Shown one piece after another: positions 34,463 to 43,444 of a stretch of DNA of 64,000 nt. Numbering within the stretch: position 1 is the stretch's first letter; each line of letters begins with the position of its first letter. A model generated the notes under the pieces. That model saw nothing but the letters and a program-made list of their open reading frames with translations, made no database searches and was not told where the DNA came from. The stretch comes from 40-80 sp040394775 (GTDB taxonomy: Bacteria; Bacteroidota; Bacteroidia; Flavobacteriales_D; Crocinitomicaceae), in NCBI GenBank assembly GCA_040394775.1, contig JBEBRN010000005.1:1-64000 (forward strand). Reading direction: 5' to 3'. The position numbers and the translations under genes are program-made.

Positions 34463-35371
34463 TTACAAAAACTGTCGCTTATTCAAATAGCTCAACAACG
34501 CCACTTCCAAGCTCTTATTAATGTCCAATTCCACAAAATCAATCTTGTAATTGATACATTTTAAGCGTACTTCATTAAAGTAATGTTGGATGCTTTCTTG
34601 ATATTTCTCTTTGATTTGGTGCGGTTGTAGTTTGATTTTTTCTTTCGTCTCCATATCAATTAAAGTATAGGGACGATTTTCTAATTCAAACAATTGTTCG
34701 GTTTTGGCATCTGTTACATGAAAAAGAATGATTTCATGCTTGTTGAATTTCATGTGCTGTAATGCTTCGAACAATTCCGCTTCTTTCTCTGGATTGGATA
34801 GTAAATCGGTAAAAATCATTACTAAACTTCGGCGATTGAGTACTTCTGCCAACTCGTGAATATTTTTTATCACATCCGTTGTAGAAGTATTGTTCTCATC
34901 GTATTTGTGCATTAAATCTTCCAATGAAGCAATCAAATATTGATGATGTGCTAAAGATGATTTTGCAGGAGTGGAGAAATTAAGGTCTTCAGAGAAAAAG
35001 TGCAATCCAACCGCATCTCGTTGCTTTTTCATCATTTCAATAATCGAAGCAGCAGCAAGTATCGCATATTGAATTTTGGTTGTGTTGCCATTTCCATAAT
35101 ACATTGAACTCGAGTTATCAATCACTATTTGACAACGTAAATTCGTTTCTTCTTCGTAACGCTTCACGAACATTTTATCTGTCTTTCCGAAAAGTCGCCA
35201 GTCGATGTGACGTGTGGATTCTCCTTGATTATAGAGACGATGTTCAGCAAACTCAACCGAGAATCCGTGAAAAGGACTTTTGTGCATACCAGTAATAAAT
35301 CCTTCCACCACTTGCTTGGCGAGGAATTCAAGATTACCAAATTTAATTATGTCTCTTTTATCGATTTTCAC
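34463..35371 (-). CDS. DUF58 domain-containing protein (VWA-like)
   Basis: This is a 302-residue cytoplasmic protein of the DUF58 family, usually encoded beside MoxR AAA+ ATPases and von Willebrand A proteins and thought to take part in assembly of envelope or metalloprotein complexes. Hallmarks are R-L-Y-N-Q-G-E-S-T-R-H-I-D-W-R-L-F near residue 50 and the MIDAS-like D-N-S-S-S-M around residue 89, which could bind a divalent metal. No moxR or batA/batB-type gene is adjacent, which is unusual, although the NorQ/NorD pair 10 kb away is a related ATPase/VWA system. It is divergently transcribed from queE. Confidence 0.88.
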   Translation of the reverse strand: MKIDKRDIIKFGNLEFLAKQVVEGFITGMHKSPFHGFSVEFAEHRLYNQGESTRHIDWRLFGKTDKMFVKRYEEETNLRCQIVIDNSSSMYYGNGNTTKIQYAILAAASIIEMMKKQRDAVGLHFFSEDLNFSTPAKSSLAHHQYLIASLEDLMHKYDENNTSTTDVIKNIHELAEVLNRRSLVMIFTDLLSNPEKEAELFEALQHMKFNKHEIILFHVTDAKTEQLFELENRPYTLIDMETKEKIKLQPHQIKEKYQESIQHYFNEVRLKCINYKIDFVELDINKSLEVALLSYLNKRQFL

Positions 35372-35526
35372 AGTTCAAGTTTAGACGTATTATTCTTCAA
35401 ATTTATGAATATTTCATTTAGTCTCTTTCAAAAAAACGAAAACATTCACAATCCAAAACGGAAGTACAACAAGAATTATTGGCTTGATTTATCATTTATG
35501 AAGAAATGATATGTATTTTTGATTCC

Positions 35527-36144
35527 ATGAATCAACCAAAACAAACAGTTACATATCCCGTTATGGAGCAGTTTTACACCATTCAAGGTGAAGGACATTA
35601 TTCGGGTAGAGCGGCCTATTTTATTCGTTTAGGAGGTTGTGACGTCGGTTGCGTTTGGTGCGATGTCAAAGAAAGTTGGGATGCTGATATTCATCCAAAG
35701 AAAACAGTGGATGAAATTATCCAAGAAGTTGAAATGTTTCCTGGAAAATTCATCGTTATAACTGGTGGAGAGCCAGCAATGTACAATTTGACACCTTTGG
35801 TTAATGCGCTGCACGAAAAAGAATACGAAATTGCCATTGAAACTTCAGGTTGTTATCTGCTGAAAGGAAAGGTCGATTGGTATTGTTTTTCACCCAAAAA
35901 ATTTAAAGCTCCGGTTGAAGACGCTTATTTAAAAGCGGATGAATTAAAAGTGGTTATTTTCCACAAGTCGGATATAGCTTGGGCAGAAGAACATGCGAAA
36001 CGTGTTCGCCCTGATTGTTTACTCTATCTTCAACCTGAATGGTCAAAAAAGGAACAGAATTTGACATTAGTCATTGATTATGTTAAAACACACCCACAAT
36101 GGAGAATCTCGCTACAAACACACAAATACATGAATATTCCATGA
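35527..36144 (+). CDS. queE: 7-carboxy-7-deazaguanine synthase
   Basis: QueE is a radical SAM enzyme that converts carboxytetrahydropterin to 7-carboxy-7-deazaguanine in queuosine (and preQ0) synthesis. The 205-residue protein has the cluster-binding motif C38-x3-C42-x2-C45 preceded by R-L-G-G, the early F-Y-T-I-Q-G-E-G-H-Y-S-G signature, and I-T-G-G-E-P for SAM binding. The frame is open from 35506, but the ATG at 35527 matches family N termini. Its stop overlaps the start of the PorE-like gene (ATGA). queC, queD and queF are not nearby. Confidence 0.94.
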   Translation: MNQPKQTVTYPVMEQFYTIQGEGHYSGRAAYFIRLGGCDVGCVWCDVKESWDADIHPKKTVDEIIQEVEMFPGKFIVITGGEPAMYNLTPLVNALHEKEYEIAIETSGCYLLKGKVDWYCFSPKKFKAPVEDAYLKADELKVVIFHKSDIAWAEEHAKRVRPDCLLYLQPEWSKKEQNLTLVIDYVKTHPQWRISLQTHKYMNIP

Positions 36145-38192
36145 AAAAATTAAATCTTTTACTACTACTTCTATGCTTTTTTACGATAAATCTAGCATCT
36201 GCTCAAATGAGCTATTCCACGAAAGATAAAAAAGCCATCAAGCTTTTCGAAGAAGCAATGCAATATCCTAAATCGCATTTAACCAAATACATGCGCCCTG
36301 ATTATGACGGCGGTATCAAGTTATTGGAAAGTGCTGTTGCACGAGATAATCGTTTTTGGGAAGCGTATATGTTAGCGGGAGAATATGCTGAATATGCGCG
36401 TCAAAATGCTAAAGCAATTGATTTTTACAAAAAAGCGTTGGCAATCAACCCATACATTACGCCTAGTGGTTCTACTTATTTCTTTTTAGGTAATTTAGAA
36501 TACCAAGAAGGAAAATATGAAGACGGATTAAAAAGTATTCAGTACTACCAAAAGATGAATCAGAACAATCCGACGAATATGAAAATGTACCAAGAGTCGG
36601 AAAAATTAAGGATGTCTTTGGAACTTTCCATTAAATTAATGGCACATCCATATAAGTTTGAACCTAAAAACTTAGGACCTGGTGTGAATACAAAAGATCC
36701 TGAATATTTCCCTACGATAACAGTGGATGGAAAAACATTGTTGTTCACCCGTCGAATTTTCGATTCAAGAGTGGAGAAATTAACCAATCAAATTGAAGAT
36801 TTGAAACAACGTCAAGAGGACTTTTTTGTATCAACAAAAGATGAAAATGGGGTTTTTCAAACGGCAATACCTATGCCAACCAATATCAACACCGTAAATA
36901 ATGAGGGAGCTCCGACGATTGGTCCTGATGGAAGAACCTTAATTTTTGTGGCGTGTCCAGATGCTTCTGGTACATATTATGGTGAGAATCGTTTTGGCAA
37001 AGGAAGCTGTGACTTCTTTGTAACTAAAAAATTAGGAAGTCGTTGGACCGATCCTGTAAACCTTCCAGGAAGAACCAATACAAGTGCATGGGAATCTCAA
37101 CCTTCGCTTTCTTCTGACGGAAAAACATTGTATTACATTCGTGGCGTAAGAACAGAAGGTGGAATGTTAAATACAGACATCCATGTAAGTTATTTACAAG
37201 AAGACGGAAATTGGGGTGTAGGAAAACCATTGCCGAATTACATCAATACGCCTGAAGGCGAGGAATCTGTTTATATTCATCCAGACGGGAAGACACTTTA
37301 TTTCGCGTCAAGAGGCCACATTGGTTTAGGCGGCTCTGATCTTTACATGTGTCGTTTGCAAGATGATGGAAACTGGGGAAAACCTATTAATTTGGGTTAT
37401 CCTATCAACACGAACGCAGATGAAAACTCTTTACTCGTTGGCGCTGATGGTAAAGTTGCTTATTTTGCAAGTAATCGTGAGGGTGGTTTTGGTGACTTAG
37501 ACATTTATTCTTTTGAAATGCCTGTACATCTTCGCCCAATACGCACCACTTATTTCGAAGGATTGGTATTCGACATCAATACCAATACGCCATTACACGG
37601 TAAATTCTATTTGTATGATCTAAAGACCAACAAAGAAGTGATTCGTTCACAAGCCGATCCAGTAACAGGAGAATTTTTAGTTTCTCTTCCTGAAAATGCT
37701 TCGTATGCCTTAAGTGTTGAAATGGATGGTTATTTGAATTTCTCTAAAAATTTCGATTTGAAATTAAAGGAGGACGAAGAATCGTTTCGCATGAACATTC
37801 CGATGATTCCAATTACGACCTCCACTCCTATTGTGTTGGAAAATATCTTTTTCGATTTGAACAAAGCCGACTTACTTCCTGAATCACAAGTAGAATTAGG
37901 AAAAATGTATGAATTCTTGACGAAAAATCCAACGGTAAAAGTAGAAATTTCTGGTCATACAGATACACGTGGAAGTAGCGATTTAAATTTGGAATTATCT
38001 CAAAAAAGAGCTGATGCAGTAGTGAATTATTTAGTAGCGAAAGGAATTGTGAAAACGCGATTAACGGCGAAAGGATACGGCGCTTCTCAACCACGGATTT
38101 CAAATGCACAAATTGAGGCAATGACTTCTGATGCTGAAAAAGAGAAAGCACATCAGTTAAATCGTAGAACGGAATACAAGATTGTAAAATAA
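36141..38192 (+). CDS. PorE-like OmpA family protein (TPR, PD40 propeller, OmpA)
   Basis: This is a periplasmic protein of about 683 residues with signal peptide (M-K-K-L-N-L..., cleavage after S-A-Q near residue 22), tetratricopeptide helices at about 45-150, WD40/PD40-type propeller blades at about 180-460 (D-G-K-T-L-x-F repeats), a carboxypeptidase-regulatory-like domain at about 470-560, and a C-terminal OmpA peptidoglycan-binding domain at about 570-683 (F-F-D-L-N-K-A, I-S-G-H-T-D-T-R-G). This order is that of PorE, a T9SS component that tethers the machinery to peptidoglycan. Flavobacteria carry several proteins of this architecture, so it may be a paralogue. The frame is open from 36099 inside queE, but the signal peptide sets the ATG at 36141. 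The prenyltransferase gene starts on its last base. Confidence 0.85.
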   Translation: MKKLNLLLLLLCFFTINLASAQMSYSTKDKKAIKLFEEAMQYPKSHLTKYMRPDYDGGIKLLESAVARDNRFWEAYMLAGEYAEYARQNAKAIDFYKKALAINPYITPSGSTYFFLGNLEYQEGKYEDGLKSIQYYQKMNQNNPTNMKMYQESEKLRMSLELSIKLMAHPYKFEPKNLGPGVNTKDPEYFPTITVDGKTLLFTRRIFDSRVEKLTNQIEDLKQRQEDFFVSTKDENGVFQTAIPMPTNINTVNNEGAPTIGPDGRTLIFVACPDASGTYYGENRFGKGSCDFFVTKKLGSRWTDPVNLPGRTNTSAWESQPSLSSDGKTLYYIRGVRTEGGMLNTDIHVSYLQEDGNWGVGKPLPNYINTPEGEESVYIHPDGKTLYFASRGHIGLGGSDLYMCRLQDDGNWGKPINLGYPINTNADENSLLVGADGKVAYFASNREGGFGDLDIYSFEMPVHLRPIRTTYFEGLVFDINTNTPLHGKFYLYDLKTNKEVIRSQADPVTGEFLVSLPENASYALSVEMDGYLNFSKNFDLKLKEDEESFRMNIPMIPITTSTPIVLENIFFDLNKADLLPESQVELGKMYEFLTKNPTVKVEISGHTDTRGSSDLNLELSQKRADAVVNYLVAKGIVKTRLTAKGYGASQPRISNAQIEAMTSDAEKEKAHQLNRRTEYKIVK

Positions 38193-39163
38193 TGAGGCCG
38201 TATTTCGACTTAATGCGTTTTAAAAACCTGCTCATCATTGCTATAACAATGATTTCGGTTTATTTTTTCTATGCTCACTTTGGAAATAATATTGCTTTTT
38301 CAACGGTCGACCATTTTCATTTTGGATTGTTAGTATTAGTCACCATGCTGATTGCTGGAGCTGGAAATGTGATCAATGATATTTTTGACATCAAAGCGGA
38401 TACATTCAACAAACCCGACAAGATGCTAATTGGCGAAACGATAACGAAAGAAAATGCGACCATTCTCTATTGGTTTTTAAATGCCAATGCTTTATTGATT
38501 GCGTTGTATCTTAGCTTTTTTTACTGGTCACTTTGGTTGTTATTTATTCCTATTATTTGTTTTGGTGCCTTGTGGATTTATTCTAAGAAACTAAAGAAAA
38601 TTAGTTTCTTGGGCAATCTTTTAATTGCTGGTTTAACTGCACTAGTTCCTATTTTTGTGGGAGTTTACATTCACGAAGCGCTCCATCTTTCAGGTGGTGT
38701 TCTAAACTTGAATGACATTGCATTAACAGCAATTCCGACATTGGATAGCACTATTTTAATGGATGGCCAAAACGGGCTTATTTTCTTTTTTGCGTTGTTT
38801 GCATTTCTGTTGAATTTCTCCCGTGAATGGATCAAAGATATTCAAGATATCGAAGGCGATAAATTGATTAGTTCGTATTCATTGGCGATTCAACTAGGAG
38901 AGAAAAAAATGAAGATGTACACCGGTTTTTTCATGCTGATGACCATTACTTTTTTAGCACTTATTCTTTTCTCAAACGTTTCTGATTGGTGGCTGTTATT
39001 CAAATTTCAACTACCCTTACTTTTCGTAATTCTTTCATTAGGATTGGCTTTCAATTACTTGTTTAAAAAGCGCCGTATTCTCATCAAGAAAGCGGATTTA
39101 TTTCTAAAGATTTCGTTTTTATTTGGTGTTATTTTACCTTTTTGGTGGGCGCTATTTGCTTAA
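38192..39163 (+). CDS. UbiA family prenyltransferase, geranylgeranylglycerol-phosphate type
   Basis: This is a membrane prenyltransferase of 323 residues with about eight to nine helices. The first aspartate-rich motif is N62-D63-I-F-D66-I-K-A-D70, and the second D-I-Q-D-I-E-G-D-K near residue 218, as required to bind the prenyl diphosphate through magnesium. Bacteroidota members of this branch are usually annotated as geranylgeranylglycerol-phosphate geranylgeranyltransferase-like enzymes; other UbiA substrates (menaquinone, heme O) are less likely because those enzymes have different motifs. The start overlaps the preceding stop (TAATG). The natural acceptor is not known. Confidence 0.83.
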   Translation: MRPYFDLMRFKNLLIIAITMISVYFFYAHFGNNIAFSTVDHFHFGLLVLVTMLIAGAGNVINDIFDIKADTFNKPDKMLIGETITKENATILYWFLNANALLIALYLSFFYWSLWLLFIPIICFGALWIYSKKLKKISFLGNLLIAGLTALVPIFVGVYIHEALHLSGGVLNLNDIALTAIPTLDSTILMDGQNGLIFFFALFAFLLNFSREWIKDIQDIEGDKLISSYSLAIQLGEKKMKMYTGFFMLMTITFLALILFSNVSDWWLLFKFQLPLLFVILSLGLAFNYLFKKRRILIKKADLFLKISFLFGVILPFWWALFA

Positions 39164-39210
39164 AATACTCTGCTCTCTTCTCTCATTCTCACTCTAATTT
39201 GGCGCATTAT

Positions 39211-39251
39211 TTTAACCGCAAAGACGCCATGAAGTCGCTAAGGTCGCGGAG
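39211..39251 (+). repeat. Intergenic repeat of the AACCGCAAAGACGC type
   Basis: This is a short intergenic element beginning TTTAACCGCAAAGACGCC and continuing with CGCTAAGGTCGCGGAG. It resembles a sequence commonly scattered through Bacteroidota genomes (from memory). A related copy lies inverted at 56547-56616. Confidence 0.55.
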
Positions 39252-39323
39252 AAAATTTCATTCGTTTTATAAAGAAAAACTCTTCTCTCTTTCTCACGCT
39301 ACTTTCTCGCTCTAATTTTTCAT

Positions 39324-39331
39324 TATATTTG
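39324..39331 (+). promoter_or_regulatory. -7 promoter box TATATTTG before cysQ
   Basis: This perfect TAnnTTTG box ends seven bases before the ATG at 39338, implying a leaderless or nearly leaderless transcript. Confidence 0.45.
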
Positions 39332-39337
39332 TAACCT

Positions 39338-40159
39338 ATGAGTAACCCGATTGATTTACATTCTATTTACAAAGTTGTCTTGGCTAGTATGGAGAAGGCT
39401 TCAGAAGCAATTATAGAAGTGTACAACAATGATATTCAAGCGGTTATAAAAGATGACGGGAGTCCTGTCACGCAAGCTGATTTAGCTTCTTCTAAAATTC
39501 TACACCAGTATTTGGAGCATTTGAAAATTCCTATTATGGGTGAAGAAGTGAAAAATGCGGCTTATGACGTGCGGAAAGATTGGGAATATTATTGGTGCAT
39601 TGACCCGTTAGATGGTACAAAAGAATTCATTAAGAAAAATGGAGAATTTGCCATTAACATTGCGCTAATTCATAAAAATAGAGCCGTTTTTGGGGTGATT
39701 TGTTCACCACTCACTAAAGAAGTAATTTTAGGTGGCGAGAATTTTGGCGTTTACACTTCCAATTTAGATGGTATTTACGACTTAAAAGAAGTGACAAGTC
39801 AGAAAGAGCGAAACGAAGTATTGACATTGATTATTTCTCGTTCTCATTTCACAGGACTAGCAGAAGATTTTGTCGAAGACTTAGAAAATAAATACGGTGA
39901 ACTCTCTTACCTTGGAAAAGGAAGTGCTTTGAAGTTTTTCGACCTTGCTTTAGGTTCCGCCGATGTCTATGCACGATTTGCCCCAACAATGGAATGGGAC
40001 ATTGCTGCTGGTCATGCTATTTTACGACAATTAGGAGGTGAAATTTTCCAATACGAGACGAAATTTCCCTTGATTTATAACAAAGAAAACCTTGTGAATC
40101 CATGGTTTATTGCCTATACTGCTCCACTACTTAATGATTTAAAAAATGCAGAAAATTAA
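39338..40159 (+). CDS. cysQ: 3'(2'),5'-bisphosphate nucleotidase
   Basis: CysQ hydrolyses 3'-phosphoadenosine 5'-phosphate, a by-product of sulfate assimilation and of sulfation or acyl-carrier-protein maturation. The 273-residue inositol-phosphatase-fold protein shows all metal-binding motifs: G-S-P-V-T-Q-A-D near residue 41, G-E-E (68-70), the D-P-L-D-G-T-K-E-F motif near residue 89, and W-D-I-A-A-G-H-A-I-L near 220. The end overlaps the start of the following barrel gene by 14 bases. Substrate preference within this superfamily is inferred from the K-E-F extension after D-G-T, typical of CysQ. Confidence 0.93.
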   Translation: MSNPIDLHSIYKVVLASMEKASEAIIEVYNNDIQAVIKDDGSPVTQADLASSKILHQYLEHLKIPIMGEEVKNAAYDVRKDWEYYWCIDPLDGTKEFIKKNGEFAINIALIHKNRAVFGVICSPLTKEVILGGENFGVYTSNLDGIYDLKEVTSQKERNEVLTLIISRSHFTGLAEDFVEDLENKYGELSYLGKGSALKFFDLALGSADVYARFAPTMEWDIAAGHAILRQLGGEIFQYETKFPLIYNKENLVNPWFIAYTAPLLNDLKNAEN

Positions 40160-41729
40160 AGGATTCCTCCTTCTTATTTTTGGATTTTTTAGTTTCGGAT
40201 TTTCTCAGTCGAACAGTTTACCCTTGAACGATTTTTACAAACGTGAATTCTTGCACCATTCGGGAAAAGAAGTCCGTGAAAATTTATTTCCTGCCAACGA
40301 AAGGCAACTCGACCTACATCGCATCATTAGAGACTCAACGGTTCAATATAGTAGCTTCACGAATTGGATACTACAAAGCCATTGGGTGCAATTAGAAAAA
40401 GAAAACACGACACTTTATATCAGTCCATTAATTGATTTTTCAATGGGCGATGACGTGAATCGGTCTTCCATAGACAAGACCAAACTCTTTCGGAATGTTC
40501 GTGGTGCTTTCGTCAGCGGTTCCATCGGGAAACAATTCTCGTTCTTCTTTAGCTTTGCGGAAAATCAAGCGCGCTTCATGGATTTCGAATCGGCATATTT
40601 CAAACAAAGTGGCGAATATTATGTCAAAACAGGTGGCTATAATCGTGTCAATGCAGCAATTCCTGGAGGAAGTAGAACGAAGGATTTTAAAGTAGATGCT
40701 TTTGACTACGCCTACTCTATTGGTATGGTGAATTATCAAGCGACTAAAAAACTCCGCTTTGAATTTGGTAATCAAAATAATTTTGTGGGTGCCGGTTACC
40801 GTTCTCTTTTACTCTCTGATCATTCTATTGCTGCACTAGGATTGCGTACAACCTATAAATTCAGCGATAAATGGTCGTATCAATGGCTGGTAAAAAATCA
40901 TCGGAATTTATACCGTAAGCCAAAAACGAAATTTGTCGAATCACCGTATGAAAACAAATTATATACCGCTGTTTATTTGACCTATAAACCCGTAAAAAGC
41001 GTTGCCATCAGTTTATTTAGTGGTGCGAACACATTGATTGGTGATTCCTTGATAAAACATCCGTTGCAGTGGCAAAGTATCCTTCCAATTCCTGTGATTA
41101 ATACTGATTTGGCGGTAAAAAATAAAATTATGAATGGCATTGTCGGGCTGAACTTCGAATGGGCATTAGAAAAATGGCGTTTCTATGGACAAGTTGTCGC
41201 CGACCGTCTAAATGTGGGAACAGGAATCGCAGGTCAATTAGGCGTTTATTACTTCGATGCATTTTCGGTTAAAAACTGGACAATTCAAGTAGAAAATAAT
41301 GTCGTTCCTAAGAATTTTTACGCAGACGACAATAGCAAGTTGAGTTACAGCAATGCACAAATAGCACTCGCACATCCAAAAGGAAATAATTTTGCAGAGA
41401 TTCTATTACGTACCCAGTATGAATGGAAACGATTTTACGCCGAATTTACGGGTATTTACTATCATAATTTAAACCGAAGCGATTTAGGTGAATTAGGGTC
41501 GAATGCGATTATCAATCAGAACATATTAGCGATTTCACCAGATGAATTGACGTACGCCACACATTACGAAAAAATTGAAGTCGGTTATCGTTTTAACCGT
41601 AAATACAATGGTACCGTTTATTTCAGCTTTACCAATCGCACATCAATTGGTGGCGGAAATACATCCGTTCAGCAGTTTATCATGGCAGGGCTCAAGGCTA
41701 GTTTGTTTAACCAATATTTTGACTTCTGA
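40146..41729 (+). CDS. Outer membrane beta-barrel protein, Wzi/RemB-like
   Basis: This is a 527-residue outer membrane protein with signal peptide (cleavage after G-F-S-Q near residue 20) and a long beta-barrel pattern. The stretch F-E-F-G-N-Q-N-N-F-V-G-A-G-Y-R-S-L-L-L-S-D matches the conserved region of capsule-assembly Wzi-type barrels and of the gliding protein RemB in flavobacteria. It is coupled to cysQ (14-base overlap) and to a paralogue next downstream (start on its last base). A role in attaching polysaccharide to the cell surface or in motility is inferred from the family. No T9SS sorting domain. Confidence 0.75.
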   Translation: MQKIKGFLLLIFGFFSFGFSQSNSLPLNDFYKREFLHHSGKEVRENLFPANERQLDLHRIIRDSTVQYSSFTNWILQSHWVQLEKENTTLYISPLIDFSMGDDVNRSSIDKTKLFRNVRGAFVSGSIGKQFSFFFSFAENQARFMDFESAYFKQSGEYYVKTGGYNRVNAAIPGGSRTKDFKVDAFDYAYSIGMVNYQATKKLRFEFGNQNNFVGAGYRSLLLSDHSIAALGLRTTYKFSDKWSYQWLVKNHRNLYRKPKTKFVESPYENKLYTAVYLTYKPVKSVAISLFSGANTLIGDSLIKHPLQWQSILPIPVINTDLAVKNKIMNGIVGLNFEWALEKWRFYGQVVADRLNVGTGIAGQLGVYYFDAFSVKNWTIQVENNVVPKNFYADDNSKLSYSNAQIALAHPKGNNFAEILLRTQYEWKRFYAEFTGIYYHNLNRSDLGELGSNAIINQNILAISPDELTYATHYEKIEVGYRFNRKYNGTVYFSFTNRTSIGGGNTSVQQFIMAGLKASLFNQYFDF

Positions 41730-43168
41730 TGAAAAAGTGGTTACTCCTATTGACACTTTTCTCAACGCATTCTTTGATGAGCCAAATTTCAGAGGTAGAA
41801 TCCGAGTGGGTTAGAAATGGCTTAAATCACAGTTCGGTGAAATCCTTTTCATTTGAAAATATCGAACGCTTATTCGATTCTAGTAAAGTCGTGAAATGGG
41901 ATGTTTTTCCTGATATTATCGGTAGTTATGGCAATCGTCAATTTAAGACACAATTAGGTGCAGGTGCGATGGTGGAAGTTGGATTTAAAAAGAAGATTGC
42001 GTTTCAGATGCGCTATACGGCAGGTTTTTCAAATGCGCCGAATATTTCATACAGCCCTGATTTGCAAACAAAGGCGTATTTCATGAATGCTGTTGACAAA
42101 AAAACACCTGCTGAAAATTATATCTACAACGACTTACGTTTTCGATTCACCTATCGACCTATCAACCAAATTGAATTGCAAGCCGGTATCGACAATCAGC
42201 ATTATGGCGAAGGCGATCGTTCCTTGATGATGGGACAACAAAGTGCGCCCAGTCCGTTTGTGAAAATAAAAGGTAGTATTTGGCGATTGCAATACGAGTT
42301 TTTACAACAAGTGTGGTCGGAAGGAATGTTTACCAAAAACTACTTACCGAAAGGAGCAGCAACGCATTACATCAGTTATAAAGTAACCAAAAGCATTCAT
42401 GTGGGTATCTTTGAATCCGTTGTGTATGGTATGAAAGATACCTTGTACAACCGTGGAATTTCGCTGGAATACATGAATCCTTTTATTTTCTATCGACCGC
42501 AAGAATACAACTTAGGTTCTACCGACAACGTTATTTTAGGATTGAACGCCAGTTATCAAAACGGCGGAACCATGCTCTATGGTTCGATTGTTTTAGATGA
42601 ATTTTTATTAGGCGAAATCAAAGCACGGAAACGTTGGTGGGCCAACAAATATGCCGCTCAAATTGGTGTGAAATCGCATTTTAAAGTGGGAGAACATCGC
42701 TTTTTTCATCGTTTCGAAGCAAACTTAGTGCGTCCATTTACCTACACACAAATTCGCCCTGATGTCGTTTATGCGAATGAACGTTTACCAAAAGCACATC
42801 CGCTAGGAGCGAACTTCATCGAATTATACGACGAGTTCAACTGGAAATTCAAGCATTATGACTTCACCGTATTTTTACAGTATTACCTCAAAGGCGATAT
42901 GGCAATTAGTACCGACAATCCGGGCGGTGATATTTATCTTCCATACACCCAACGAAAAGAAGAATACAATTACACGATTGGTCGTGGAACAACAAGATGG
43001 CATTATACCGTCGGAGCGCACTTAGCATATGGCATCATGAAAGACAAATGGAAAGTATTTATCGAACCACGTTTGATGATTGACAAAGTGGAGAAAAGTG
43101 TATTTTTTGATGGATATATGACGGTTGGAATACATCGCCAGATTGGGGCGTATCGGAGGAATTATTGA
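41729..43168 (+). CDS. Outer membrane beta-barrel protein, Wzi/RemB-like paralogue
   Basis: This is a second barrel of 479 residues, paralogous to the gene directly upstream: the motif L-Q-A-G-I-D-N-Q-H-Y-G-E-G-D-R-S-L-M-M-G aligns with the G-Y-R-S-L-L-L region there. A signal peptide ends at L-M-S-Q (about residue 18). Later conserved features are S-L-E-Y-M-N-P-F-I-F-Y-R-P and Y-D-E-F-N-W-K-F. It overlaps the preceding stop by one base, so the two are made together and may assemble as partners in the outer membrane. The gene converges on the nor cluster 33 bases away. Confidence 0.75.
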   Translation: MKKWLLLLTLFSTHSLMSQISEVESEWVRNGLNHSSVKSFSFENIERLFDSSKVVKWDVFPDIIGSYGNRQFKTQLGAGAMVEVGFKKKIAFQMRYTAGFSNAPNISYSPDLQTKAYFMNAVDKKTPAENYIYNDLRFRFTYRPINQIELQAGIDNQHYGEGDRSLMMGQQSAPSPFVKIKGSIWRLQYEFLQQVWSEGMFTKNYLPKGAATHYISYKVTKSIHVGIFESVVYGMKDTLYNRGISLEYMNPFIFYRPQEYNLGSTDNVILGLNASYQNGGTMLYGSIVLDEFLLGEIKARKRWWANKYAAQIGVKSHFKVGEHRFFHRFEANLVRPFTYTQIRPDVVYANERLPKAHPLGANFIELYDEFNWKFKHYDFTVFLQYYLKGDMAISTDNPGGDIYLPYTQRKEEYNYTIGRGTTRWHYTVGAHLAYGIMKDKWKVFIEPRLMIDKVEKSVFFDGYMTVGIHRQIGAYRRNY

Positions 43169-43200
43169 GGGCAACACTACTAATTTTTACCTCATCGTCC

Positions 43201-43443
43201 CTACCTCAAAAACAACACAAACAATCCTCCAATAACCAAACTATACACAATAAAAATACCCTTCCAGAATGGATGCGCTTTTTTAAGGTTCATGAATTCA
43301 AAACCAACTAAGAGAAATTTAGAAACGGAAATAAGAACAATCGTAATCACGATAAGTGAATTAAAGGGAAGTTTGGAAAGCATTGCTCCGATTATCGTTA
43401 GAATGACTAAACCAATATAGGAATAGGTGAGCCTTTTTTGCAT
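43201..43443 (-). CDS. norF: NorF-like small membrane protein (cytochrome oxidase subunit IV family)
   Basis: This is an 80-residue protein with three membrane helices and the subunit IV pattern V-S-K-F-L-L-V-G-F-E-F-M-N-L-K-K-A-H-P-F-W-K. The frame is open upstream to 43593, overlapping norE, but the ATG at 43443 lies one base after the norE stop and gives the expected protein. As the last gene of the nitric oxide reductase cluster it corresponds to NorF, an accessory protein for full Nor activity. The symbol is assigned by position and topology; the sequence alone supports only the subunit IV-like family. Confidence 0.75.
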   Translation of the reverse strand: MQKRLTYSYIGLVILTIIGAMLSKLPFNSLIVITIVLISVSKFLLVGFEFMNLKKAHPFWKGIFIVYSLVIGGLFVLFLR

Positions 43444-43444
43444 G

